Below are positions 1 to 8,326 of a stretch of DNA of 13,355 nt, piece after piece; position 1 is the first letter of the stretch; each line of letters starts with the position of its first letter. The stretch spans positions 1 to 13,355 of the forward strand of contig WFXT01000268.1 in NCBI GenBank assembly GCA_015490475.1. Direction: 5' to 3'. The notes under the pieces are model-generated. The model did not search any database and was not told where the DNA came from. It saw nothing but the letters and a program-made list of their open reading frames with translations. The translations under genes and the position numbers were made by a program. Origin of the DNA: Bacteroidota bacterium. Lineage in GTDB: Bacteria; Bacteroidota; Bacteroidia; JAADEI01.

Positions 1-1688
1 CAATAACAGGAACTCCCGATTCCTTAGGTGGCTTCTGGTATGAAGACATTTATTATGCTCGCTTTGAAAATAACACATTTAATGACGCCCGAAACATTGG
101 CAGTCCAATAAACACAGAAAGGAATGAAGCACCAAACGGGATTAGTCCATCAGGAGACACACTATACATATACAGGGACGACGGAATAAAAGCAGGAGAC
201 ACTTATTTTTCTGTAAAGACACCCAAGGGATGGACAGAACCAGAAAAGCTCAAAGGACACCTTAATTCACCATATTGGGAAGGGCAAATGGCATTCACCC
301 CCAGTGGTGACACAGTATTTTTTGCCAGTGACAGGGAGGGTTCCCTCGGTGGTAAGGACATTTGGATGAGTGTCCGGGATAAAAAGGGAAAGTGGAGTGA
401 ACCCATAAACCTTGGATATCCTGTAAATTCACCTTATGATGAAATTGCACCTGCAATAGACAAAGGAGGCAAGATTCTGTATTTCAGTTCAAACAGACCA
501 GGAAATAACTTTGGGGACTATGACATTTATTTCTCTGAAAGGACGGAAACAGGCTGGACACAGCCCATTCCTTTGCCATTCCCAATAAATACACCATCTG
601 GGGAAACCTATTACATTCCTATTGACAGCATGCGTGCTGTATTCTCATCCAATAGGCAAGGGGGCAAAGGGGGATACGATATATTCCTAATTAAATACCT
701 GCCTGAGTTCTTTAAACGGAAGAAATATGCAGGAAGACTGTCTTTTGTAGGCAAATTCAAAGCGGAAGGAATAATAATATCTTTTGATACTCAAATAGTG
801 AGAGTATTCTTTACCAGCAGCACTTACGATACTATTTTTGCAGACATAAAACAAGTTTCTCCCACGGTTTCATATTATAAAAAACTTTTGGTCTCTAACA
901 AGTCATACAAAATGTATGTTAAACATGGCAATGTAGCGGAGTACTTGACTACTCTAAACGAAAATAAAAATTTAGATTCAATCATAGAAGTAAACATTAT
1001 AACCGGAGATTTAAAACCAGGTGCCTCTTTCTACTTCAGTAATATCTACTTCAGTTTCAACTCCGACTCAATACTACCTGTTTCCGAGCGTGAATTAAAT
1101 GCAGTGTACACCTTTCTGAGAGATTATCCATATGTAAAGATTTATGTAGTCGGACACAGCGACGCAGTGGGAGGATATAAATACAACGCTAACCTATCAG
1201 AAAAGAGGGCACAGGCAGTAAAAAGATGGCTCGTTAGAAAGGGTATAAACCCGAACAGGATATTAACTAAGGGCTTAGGAGAAGTAGCACCATTAGTACT
1301 CAATTACACCCTTTCAGGGGAAGACGCACCATCACAAAGGGCTAAAAATCGGCGCGTTGAATTCTTCATTGCTTCAGTAACCAACACAGATAACATTTTT
1401 GAGCCGTATAAAGGCATTGACCCATCAAAAGGACCTAACATTGTTTCTCTAAAAGAATTCCCAGACGAAGGCAAATGGATACTTCTCATTGAAACAAATC
1501 GCAAACTTCCACAAGACTTTTTCAATGGAATTGCCGACACAATTTATGTATATATTGATCAAACAGATAAGGCAAACAAGAAATACTACTATCTGGCCAA
1601 AGCATTCAATGAACAGGAATTGCATAACTTCGTAAAAAATGCTCATACGAAAGGTTTAAAAACAGCAAAACCATTATTTGAAAATTGA
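1..1688 (+). CDS. PorE-like OmpA-family protein with PD40 propeller (5' partial)
   Basis: This is the C-terminal 561 residues of an envelope protein whose start lies left of the window. The open frame continues upstream of the first internal ATG (288) to base 3 with clear PD40 blade sequence, so 288 is not the start. The blades carry the usual pattern of INTP/VNSPYDE, then SPSGDTLYF, then SSNRPG..GGYDIY, and end near base 700. A poorly conserved beta-rich linker follows (about 730-1010) where related proteins carry a CRD fold. An OmpA_C domain lies at about 1030-1380 with a canonical site: GHSD at 1152-1163, then N..LS..RA and NRRVEF. The last 75 or so residues (WILLIETN.., YYYLAKAF..) resemble a degenerate SPOR-like fold. 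By family, OmpA_C binds diaminopimelate in peptidoglycan, and PD40 plus OmpA_C is the layout of the type IX secretion protein PorE. Equivalence to PorE is inferred. The next gene starts 7 bp after this stop. Confidence 0.88.
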   Translation, partial: ITGTPDSLGGFWYEDIYYARFENNTFNDARNIGSPINTERNEAPNGISPSGDTLYIYRDDGIKAGDTYFSVKTPKGWTEPEKLKGHLNSPYWEGQMAFTPSGDTVFFASDREGSLGGKDIWMSVRDKKGKWSEPINLGYPVNSPYDEIAPAIDKGGKILYFSSNRPGNNFGDYDIYFSERTETGWTQPIPLPFPINTPSGETYYIPIDSMRAVFSSNRQGGKGGYDIFLIKYLPEFFKRKKYAGRLSFVGKFKAEGIIISFDTQIVRVFFTSSTYDTIFADIKQVSPTVSYYKKLLVSNKSYKMYVKHGNVAEYLTTLNENKNLDSIIEVNIITGDLKPGASFYFSNIYFSFNSDSILPVSERELNAVYTFLRDYPYVKIYVVGHSDAVGGYKYNANLSEKRAQAVKRWLVRKGINPNRILTKGLGEVAPLVLNYTLSGEDAPSQRAKNRRVEFFIASVTNTDNIFEPYKGIDPSKGPNIVSLKEFPDEGKWILLIETNRKLPQDFFNGIADTIYVYIDQTDKANKKYYYLAKAFNEQELHNFVKNAHTKGLKTAKPLFEN

Positions 1689-1695
1689 AAGTAAT

Positions 1696-4107
1696 ATGAA
1701 AAGAAACACTTTTTGGGTATTAGCGGTTTGGTTATTGCCAATATCTGGGACTATTATGGGGCAATCAAACGATACTAAGAGTATCAAGGGAAGCATAACA
1801 CGCACGGCTAAAAATGGCTTAATATATATTTTTGATAACAACGAGCCCCCTGCCCTTGAGCTCTTTGACCAATTGTGGCAAAAAGATTCTACCAAACCAA
1901 TAGTACGATTAGGGTGGGCAATATCTCATATAGCGGGGGGAGGCAACAAGGAAAAGGCAGTCATTGTTCTGGAAGAATTGCAAAACGAAAAGATTATTCG
2001 CAAACGTAAATATGCTTACTGGTATTGGTACTTCCTTGGACGTGGATACCATTCCCTTTTGCAACTGGACAATGCACAAGAAGCCTATGGAAAGGCATTA
2101 CAGAAAGCCAGGATGCCCCGCCAACGTGCCAGAATAAACAAATGGCTACAATATCTCAAAAACACGTATGAAATAATAAAAGACACAACCTATGAAGACA
2201 CCTATGTCTTTAACATGCTTGACCCCATCAACTCATCTTACAGAGAATATGCCCCTGTGTTGCCAGAACGGGAAACACGGATATACTTCACTGCCAGAAG
2301 ACCTGGCAATATTGGTGGAAGACGTGCTATGACAGGACACAAAGACCCTTATGGATTTTTCTATGAAGATATTTGGCAAATAGACTACACGCAAGAAATC
2401 CCTGAAGTTTTCCTTGATTCAGCCCTTAGCACAGAACAGCACGATGCCACTGCATACATCAGTCCAGACGGAAAATATGCCATAATCTATAAAAGTGACG
2501 GTAAACAATTTGGAGACTTATATGAAACAAGACTCACCGACACGGGATGGACAGAACCAGTTCCCCTGTCTATAAACACCAAGTGGCTTGAATCAAGTGC
2601 ATTTATTAGTCCAGACGGCAAGGAACTATATTTCACATCAAACATGCCGGGGGGAGAAGGCGGACGAGACATATATGTGTGTATTAAGCAATCAGATGGT
2701 TCATGGAGTCAACCCAGAAATCTTGGTTCTTTGATAAACACTAAATACGACGAAGAAGGTATATACATCTCACCGGATGGAAAATACTTGTTCTTTGCTT
2801 CCAATTCGCCCACACGAAGCATGGGGGGATATGATATTTTTAGAGCAGAAAGGCAACCAGATGGTTCATGGGGCAATGTTATCAATTTAGGTCCACCTGT
2901 CAATACTCCCGACAACGACCTATACTTTTTCTCCTCAAAGTATGGTTTTAGAGCATACATTACCTCGGACAGGATGAATGGTGTTGGAACACAAGACATT
3001 TACGCAATTGCTACACCAGAGTGGTTTTATCCCCCTCCTGCCCTGACAACCGTTTCAGGCAAAACAACCTTTGACGGAAAGCCTGTTATCACCCGTCTTG
3101 AACTTAAAGACCTCGCAACAGGAGAAGTCATTTTAACCACTTATAGCCATCAAAATACAGGTAAATATTCCATTGTTGTTCCTCTGGAAGGCGACTTTGA
3201 ACTTGTTGGAATCTATCAAGGCTTCATGACACCCATTGCCAGAATACACATACACAGGGAATATAAGAACATTGTATCCAACGTAATTCCATTGATTCCT
3301 ACATATCCTGACTTAGACTGGAAAACAAGTGCCGACAGTAATTATTTGTTGCCCTTGCATCAATGGTACATAAGTGGCGAAAAGGACACGTTTGTTTTGC
3401 GATGGGACAGGAAATGGCTTAACTACATATCTGGTAGAAGTCAATGGTTCTGGGCTTATGAAGACACTCTAACCCCCATGGTATGGAACTCTATCATTGA
3501 TACTGCATCATTCGTTCCTTTTGAACAAAAACCATGGAGTTTAATAGGAGGGAAGCCAATGCAATTTACGGAACTATCCGTAGTCCGAGATTCTTTCGTC
3601 AGTTGGGCAGAAGGCAAGGAATTGCCAGAGTATCTTATAGAAAAGTACAGCAAAAAAGAAATTCCATTACCAGAAGAACCTGATTCCTTTGTGGTATATT
3701 TTTACCATGACAAAGCGGTTGTAAAACAAGAATTTAAAGACAGTTTACTAAAGTGGATAGCACCATGGATAGATTATTTTACCCAAAAGCAAGACACTAT
3801 GAAAGTTGTCATTTCAGGTTATGCCTGTGACCTTGGACCTACAGATTATAACCTTAAACTTTCCCAGAGACGGGCAGACAACGTAGCAAAAATAATATCT
3901 GATACAATCCCTATGGCTCAAATAATAACACAAGGAAAAGGAGAACTGAAGCCCCTTAGACCTGTTGCAGAATACAGACGTCCTTTACATAAAGCAATAG
4001 TCAAAATAATTATTCCTGAAGACATGCCACATCCATCAAACCACGACAAAAAGCCTTTAAAATCACAGGCTATAAAAGAAACACCATTAAACAGAGAAAC
4101 TAAATAA
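1696..4107 (+). CDS. PorE-like TPR/PD40/CRD/OmpA-like envelope protein
   Basis: An 803-residue exported protein. I chose the ATG at 1696 because it begins a typical signal peptide (MKRN, hydrophobic core to about residue 21, then QSND). An in-frame TTG at 1678 would overlap the previous gene and put five extra residues ahead of it. There is no lipobox cysteine, so it is probably not a lipoprotein. The order is TPR-like helices (about 40-160), a PD40 propeller of about five blades (175-440, with repeated YISPDGK..F.S and GG.DI), a CRD-like beta fold (451-519), a Trp-rich segment of unknown function (521-655), and an OmpA_C-like domain (663-773). The OmpA_C site is unusual. The GHxD motif reads GYACD, with Cys711 at the Asp position, although N719 and R726 of N..LS..RA remain, and the late NRR motif is degenerate. 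The TPR-PD40-CRD-OmpA order matches PorE of the type IX secretion system. A role as an outer-membrane/peptidoglycan scaffold is inferred, possibly without normal peptidoglycan binding. Confidence 0.9.
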   Translation: MKRNTFWVLAVWLLPISGTIMGQSNDTKSIKGSITRTAKNGLIYIFDNNEPPALELFDQLWQKDSTKPIVRLGWAISHIAGGGNKEKAVIVLEELQNEKIIRKRKYAYWYWYFLGRGYHSLLQLDNAQEAYGKALQKARMPRQRARINKWLQYLKNTYEIIKDTTYEDTYVFNMLDPINSSYREYAPVLPERETRIYFTARRPGNIGGRRAMTGHKDPYGFFYEDIWQIDYTQEIPEVFLDSALSTEQHDATAYISPDGKYAIIYKSDGKQFGDLYETRLTDTGWTEPVPLSINTKWLESSAFISPDGKELYFTSNMPGGEGGRDIYVCIKQSDGSWSQPRNLGSLINTKYDEEGIYISPDGKYLFFASNSPTRSMGGYDIFRAERQPDGSWGNVINLGPPVNTPDNDLYFFSSKYGFRAYITSDRMNGVGTQDIYAIATPEWFYPPPALTTVSGKTTFDGKPVITRLELKDLATGEVILTTYSHQNTGKYSIVVPLEGDFELVGIYQGFMTPIARIHIHREYKNIVSNVIPLIPTYPDLDWKTSADSNYLLPLHQWYISGEKDTFVLRWDRKWLNYISGRSQWFWAYEDTLTPMVWNSIIDTASFVPFEQKPWSLIGGKPMQFTELSVVRDSFVSWAEGKELPEYLIEKYSKKEIPLPEEPDSFVVYFYHDKAVVKQEFKDSLLKWIAPWIDYFTQKQDTMKVVISGYACDLGPTDYNLKLSQRRADNVAKIISDTIPMAQIITQGKGELKPLRPVAEYRRPLHKAIVKIIIPEDMPHPSNHDKKPLKSQAIKETPLNRETK

Positions 4108-4126
4108 AATCAAGTTTCATAACCTT

Positions 4127-5041
4127 ATGGCAGAAACATATATCGAGGTTAAAAATCTGACCAAAAGATTTGACGAACAAATTGCCGTTAACAGGGTTTC
4201 TTTTTCTGTAAGCAAGGGAGAAGTAGTAGGATTCCTTGGTCCTAATGGAGCAGGCAAGTCCACCACAATGAGAATGTTATTAGGATATTACCTTCCCACA
4301 GAAGGCGAAGCCAAAATATTGGGATATGACTGCATTGAGGAATCTCTTGAAGTAAGAAAACACACAGGATACTTGCCAGAAAATAATCCCCTTTACTATG
4401 ACATGTATGTAAAAGAGTTCTTACTATTCATGGCATATTCCCAAAAAATCGCGAATCCTTCTAAAAGAATAAAGGAAGTTATTGAGATAACAGGTTTGGG
4501 ACCTGAACAACACAAGCAAATCGGACAATTGTCTCGTGGTTATAAACAGCGAGTAGGTTTAGCACATGCCCTATTGCATGACCCAGAAGTCTTAATTCTG
4601 GATGAGCCAACAAGTGGGTTAGACCCCAATCAAGTCATTGAAATCAGAACACTAATTCGTGAATTAGGAAAAGAAAGAACTATTCTCTTATCTACACACA
4701 TTATGCAGGAAGTGGAGCAAGTCTGCTCAAGAGTTATCATCATAAACAAAGGAAGACTCGTTGCCGATGGCGACCCAGCACACTTAAAAAAGACCATATT
4801 TTCTAGAAGACGATTCAGACTGGAGATTCAGGAAAAAATAACCGATATTCCAGAATCACTAAAACGATGGCACGTGGAAGTCATAGGTCCGGGACATTGG
4901 ATTGTTTATTCCGAATCGGAGGAAGACATTCGTCCCATATTGTACCAACTTTGCGTTTCTAATAATTGGACACTGTTAACACTTGTTGAAGAAGAACAGG
5001 CACTAGAAGAAGTCTTCCATAAATTAACAATGGAAATATGA
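4127..5041 (+). CDS. gldA: Gliding-type ABC transporter ATP-binding protein GldA
   Basis: A 304-residue cytoplasmic ABC ATPase that powers an ABC-2 type transporter. It has Walker A (GPNGAGKST, residues 38-46), the ABC signature (LSRGYKQR, 135-142), Walker B (VLILDEP, 155-161) and the switch histidine H191 in LSTHIMQEVE. The usual Q-loop position reads GYLPE, as in GldA and DrrA-like ATPases. GYLPENNPLY, KQIGQLSRGY and STHIMQEVEQVC match my recollection of Flavobacterium GldA, and the length fits. Residues 228-304 are the family's C-terminal extension. The start is 19 bp after the upstream PorE-like gene, and the stop overlaps the gldF start (ATGA), which implies translational coupling. GldA with GldF and GldG is required for gliding in Flavobacterium johnsoniae. 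Many non-gliding Bacteroidota carry homologues, so motility here is not proven and the transported substrate is unknown. Confidence 0.93.
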   Translation: MAETYIEVKNLTKRFDEQIAVNRVSFSVSKGEVVGFLGPNGAGKSTTMRMLLGYYLPTEGEAKILGYDCIEESLEVRKHTGYLPENNPLYYDMYVKEFLLFMAYSQKIANPSKRIKEVIEITGLGPEQHKQIGQLSRGYKQRVGLAHALLHDPEVLILDEPTSGLDPNQVIEIRTLIRELGKERTILLSTHIMQEVEQVCSRVIIINKGRLVADGDPAHLKKTIFSRRRFRLEIQEKITDIPESLKRWHVEVIGPGHWIVYSESEEDIRPILYQLCVSNNWTLLTLVEEEQALEEVFHKLTMEI

Positions 5042-5766
5042 AAGCCATATTTTTCAAGGAGGTATCGGCATTTCTAAGTTCACTAATTGCCTATATGGTG
5101 CTTGCAGTGTTCTTTATCACCTCCGGACTATGGCTCTGGATATTCCCACAAACAAGCATTCTGGAGTCAGGATATGCATCATTACAACCTTTCTTTGACT
5201 TTGCACCATGGCTCCTCATGTTTCTTGCCTCAGCGATCACAATGCGTTCCTTTGCCGAAGAGCAGAAGACACAGACCATTGAACTCCTACTAACCAGACC
5301 TTTTAGAGAATGGGAAGTTGTCCTTGGCAAATTCCTTGCCTCTGCTTTCCTCCTCACGATTGCCCTTCTCCCAACAGTCACATATGTTGTATTCCTATAC
5401 TGGCTTTCAACACCGGTTGGCAACCTACCTATTGGTGCAATAATTGGTTCCTACATGGGACTTATATTACTGGGTTCTTCCTTTGTCAGCATAGGTCTTT
5501 TCGCTTCCGTGATTACAAGTAGCCAAACCGTTGCCTTCCTTCTATCTCTCTTTATCTCCTTCTTCTTTTATTATGGTTTTGGTGCTCTCAGCCAGATGGC
5601 AACATTCATTGGTCGGTATGATTGGATTCTTGAACAACTGGGCATGTATGCACATTACATATCACTTGGTCGTGGCGTTATTGACTCCCGTGACGTGATA
5701 TACTTTCTAAGTGTTACCATTGCATTTTTGTTTTTCACACAGTTAGTCCTTGAATCAAGAAAGTGA
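5038..5766 (+). CDS. gldF: ABC-2 type permease GldF
   Basis: A 242-residue inner-membrane permease that pairs with GldA. It has about six hydrophobic segments (near residues 12-35, 55-72, 98-122, 137-160, 165-185 and 220-238). The stretches ILESGYASL.PFF, FAPWLLMFL.SAITMRSFAEEQK, TIELLLTRP and SLGRGVIDSRDVIYF are characteristic of GldF as I recall it, and the size matches. ATGA overlap with gldA supports co-expression and assembly as one complex. The usual third component, GldG, does not follow. The next gene is convergent, so gldG must lie elsewhere or be absent. Assignment to GldF is strong. The function of the pair in this organism remains inferred. Confidence 0.92.
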   Translation: MKAIFFKEVSAFLSSLIAYMVLAVFFITSGLWLWIFPQTSILESGYASLQPFFDFAPWLLMFLASAITMRSFAEEQKTQTIELLLTRPFREWEVVLGKFLASAFLLTIALLPTVTYVVFLYWLSTPVGNLPIGAIIGSYMGLILLGSSFVSIGLFASVITSSQTVAFLLSLFISFFFYYGFGALSQMATFIGRYDWILEQLGMYAHYISLGRGVIDSRDVIYFLSVTIAFLFFTQLVLESRK

Positions 5767-5974
5767 ATTAGTACACTCCTTGTTTTTACGTTTTGCTTTT
5801 TACAGCTCCAACTATTAGGTACCAGAATACCATCAACTTTTTTTTGTGGTTATAAAAGGCTTTAAAAATTACCTCTCTAATTATTCCAGAACCGCAAATC
5901 CAAGTAATGCAATAGAAAAAGGGATTTTACACAATGTAGTTTTCTCACATAACTCACAACTCTCATCAATTAAC
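5767..5974. other. Convergent intergenic junction, no gene seen
   Basis: 208 bp between the stop of gldF and the stop of the minus-strand PorE-like gene. I see no credible coding frame and no RNA gene. The only terminator-like structure on the plus strand is a weak one: GGTA (5818-5821) can pair with TACC (5828-5831), and a run of eight T follows at 5838-5845. A second four-base pairing (AGTG/CACT at about 5762-5777) sits before a T-rich stretch. Both stems are too short to call as terminators with confidence. I found no clear hairpin for the minus-strand transcript. Confidence 0.5.
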
Positions 5975-8320
5975 TTATTCCATTTTAGGCTTATGATGTC
6001 CGGCAGGGTGCTGTTGTCCCACCTTTACTCTCTTACCTCTAATTGTTGTAACCACAGGCTCAGGAACGCCCATATCTTTTAAGCGTTGTGCATGTTCTTG
6101 AGCCTCTTCCTCTGAAACAAATACACCCGAATAATAGGTATATTTTCCTTTTTCGTACTTCATAATGACAGGATGCATACCCGTGATGTAAGCCAATGGT
6201 AGCTTGTCCTTACCTTCGTGTATCTGAACGGTATAGACCTGAGAAGACAGAGTGTCAACAAACTTGTTGTATCTAATCACAGAAGGAATTTTAAGCGGGT
6301 CTGCCAGTGGCTTTATTTCCTGCCCTTCTGGATAAGGAATAAACTCAACACGTCTGTTAAATGCTCTGCCCTCTGGATTGTCTCGCCCATCAGCATGAAC
6401 GTTGAGTTTCACTGGTAGGACTTCGCCATAACTTTCAATGTATATCTTATCCTTTGGAAATCCTTTTTGAGTCAATAGTTTAGCTACTGCTTCGGCACGA
6501 CGCATACCAAGTTTATAGTTATATTGCAGTGTTCCCTTTGCATCAGCATGACCTACCACTCTCAAGCGAGCATCCGGATGTTGTTTCATAACGGCAATAA
6601 CACTATCAATCTTAGGTTGTTCCGATTTTTTAACTACAGCCTTGTCAAAGTCAAAGTATATGACAGGCATAACCTTCCTGAGTTGTTCCCATTTATCTAC
6701 AACTTGTTTTTTGAGTTCAAATGTATATGATATAGACCCTTTCTCTTCTGCCTGAAATGCTATTGTATCTATGTGTACAGGATAGCCTTTGGCATTTATT
6801 GTATAAACTAAGTCAACTCCTTCTGGAACAATCATTACATACGTTCCATTAGCATCAGCAGAAAATGTTCCCAGAATAGAGTCTTTATATGAGACCTTAA
6901 TTTCAGCATCTAAAATTGGTTGTTTAGTGTTTGCATCTACCACATTAGCATTAACAAGAACTAAAGCAGAAGGCAGAATATCTTCTTCTACTGGCATGTA
7001 TATCAAATATAAATCTTGTCCTCCGAGTCCTTCTGGACGAACAGAGGCCATATAACCACGTCGACCGTCTGGTGATAATACAAAGAATATATCATCATCA
7101 CTAGTATTTATAGGATAACCTAGATTTACCGGATCTGTCCATTCATTGTCTCCTACCATCTTGGTAACAAAGACATCAAACCCTCCCATGCTATTAGGAC
7201 CATTTGAACTGAAGTAGAGAGTCTTGCCATCCACGTGAATGAATGGAGCATCTTCATCGTAAGGCGTGTTAACCTTGGGACCAAGGTTAACTGGTTTTGC
7301 CCATGTACCATCGGGTAGCCTACGAGACATGTAAAGGTCAAGACCTCCATAGCCCCCTGGTCTATTACTTGAGAAGATAATTATCTGAGAATCAGGAGTC
7401 ATAGTCATGCTTGGTTCCCAGTATTCACTGTTAATAGGCGGTCCCAATTTTTGAGGCTCTGCCCAGGTGTATCCACTTTGGACACTTTTGTAGATGTCAC
7501 CCCACTTTTTACCATCACTACGATAGAAGTACATAGTTTTCCCATCCGGCGATATAGTAACTGTAGCATCATGGTCGGGCGTGTTGACTGGTGCACCGAC
7601 ATTCTGTGCTTCCAACCATTTGCCATTTGCTTTTATTGCCACATAGACATCCTCAAACCATATTCCACCGAAAGTGTCAGGCTCTCCCTCTCTCGTTCTT
7701 AAGCCTCCAATATTACCTGGACGACGTGAAGTGAACATCAAAATGCTTTCATCGGGAGTTATTACAGGAGCATACTCGTGATAGGGGGTATTAATAGCCT
7801 GTCCAAGGTTTTCAACTTTTATTTTTTTGGGATTTGCTACCAATTGCTTACCCGTTTCTGCTTGTTGCTTGAGTAATTTAACTTCAGGAGCCCGCTTGCT
7901 TCCTTCCCCCGCTACACTAAGAAATTGATCATACCAATATATTGCGGAATCAAATTTATTAGCATAATGATACGCTCTTCCGAGCCAGTAATAATAGTCC
8001 TTTTTCCTCTTCTTCTTATTCATCTTTTTAGCAACAGTTTTATCAAGCAATAAGGGTAATGCGGCGGGTTTATTCACATCACTTTGTAAATAGGACAACG
8101 CCCTGTGATAACGAACTTTCCAATCCTTACCTTTACTCATTGAGTCAAGTTCGGTAAAGTATTTAAGTGCTTTCTCATAGTTTTGATAGGTATAATAGAG
8201 GTCGTAAGCATCCCGACGCTTCTTCTTATAGGCAGAAGAGTACTTAAACAATCCGCATGATTGCAGTATTAAACTAAGGCTCAAAATTCCCCCTATAACA
8301 GTAATGAATTTGCTGGTCAT
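5975..8320 (-). CDS. PorE-like outer-membrane lipoprotein (TPR, PD40, CRD, OmpA, SPOR-like)
   Basis: A 781-residue predicted lipoprotein. The N-terminus has a short hydrophobic signal ending in the lipobox LQSC (residues 19-22), giving a lipidated Cys22 followed by Gly. The order is TPR-like helices (about 32-160), a five-bladed PD40 propeller (about 170-442, with NTP..E.AP..TPD, LYFSSN and GG.D repeats), a CRD-like fold (453-535, with NANVVDANTKQPILDAEI), OmpA_C (552-662), and a SPOR-like tail (694-768, with YTVQIHEGK, YTYYSGVF and a closing GKRV). The OmpA_C site is intact: GHAD with D593, N601, R608 and NRRVEF. The first four elements in this order, in an outer-membrane lipoprotein, are those of PorE (PG1058), the type IX secretion component that ties the machine to peptidoglycan. 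It is the best PorE candidate of the three in the window, though orthology needs a tree. It starts 6 bp after the E2 stop, so it is probably co-transcribed with it. The His/Lys-rich tail (HPAGHHKPK) is unexplained. Confidence 0.92.
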   Translation of the reverse strand: MTSKFITVIGGILSLSLILQSCGLFKYSSAYKKKRRDAYDLYYTYQNYEKALKYFTELDSMSKGKDWKVRYHRALSYLQSDVNKPAALPLLLDKTVAKKMNKKKRKKDYYYWLGRAYHYANKFDSAIYWYDQFLSVAGEGSKRAPEVKLLKQQAETGKQLVANPKKIKVENLGQAINTPYHEYAPVITPDESILMFTSRRPGNIGGLRTREGEPDTFGGIWFEDVYVAIKANGKWLEAQNVGAPVNTPDHDATVTISPDGKTMYFYRSDGKKWGDIYKSVQSGYTWAEPQKLGPPINSEYWEPSMTMTPDSQIIIFSSNRPGGYGGLDLYMSRRLPDGTWAKPVNLGPKVNTPYDEDAPFIHVDGKTLYFSSNGPNSMGGFDVFVTKMVGDNEWTDPVNLGYPINTSDDDIFFVLSPDGRRGYMASVRPEGLGGQDLYLIYMPVEEDILPSALVLVNANVVDANTKQPILDAEIKVSYKDSILGTFSADANGTYVMIVPEGVDLVYTINAKGYPVHIDTIAFQAEEKGSISYTFELKKQVVDKWEQLRKVMPVIYFDFDKAVVKKSEQPKIDSVIAVMKQHPDARLRVVGHADAKGTLQYNYKLGMRRAEAVAKLLTQKGFPKDKIYIESYGEVLPVKLNVHADGRDNPEGRAFNRRVEFIPYPEGQEIKPLADPLKIPSVIRYNKFVDTLSSQVYTVQIHEGKDKLPLAYITGMHPVIMKYEKGKYTYYSGVFVSEEEAQEHAQRLKDMGVPEPVVTTIRGKRVKVGQQHPAGHHKPKME

Positions 8321-8326
8321 GGCTCT

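Noticed and set aside
288..290. ATG at 288 as the start of the first gene
   Set aside because: The frame is open upstream to the window edge and encodes recognisable PD40 blade sequence, so this is an internal methionine.
1..700. Repeated DNA in the PD40 regions as a tandem repeat
   Set aside because: The repetition is at protein level (propeller blades) and the nucleotide sequences of the blades are too different to be a DNA repeat.
1678..1695. In-frame TTG start for the second PorE-like gene
   Set aside because: It lies inside the end of the previous gene and would add KIESN ahead of a clean signal peptide. The ATG at 1696 fits better.
5091..5423. Minus-strand open frame of 110 codons inside gldF
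   Set aside because: It is antisense to well-conserved membrane segments of GldF. Its composition looks like a reading-frame shadow.
5818..5845. Rho-independent terminator after gldF
   Set aside because: The T run is good, but the stem has only four pairs with a six-base gap before the T run. Noted in the intergenic entry but not called.
5846..6082. Plus-strand open frame of 78 codons at the convergent junction
   Set aside because: It runs antisense into the conserved C-terminus of the minus-strand lipoprotein and its product has no recognisable features.
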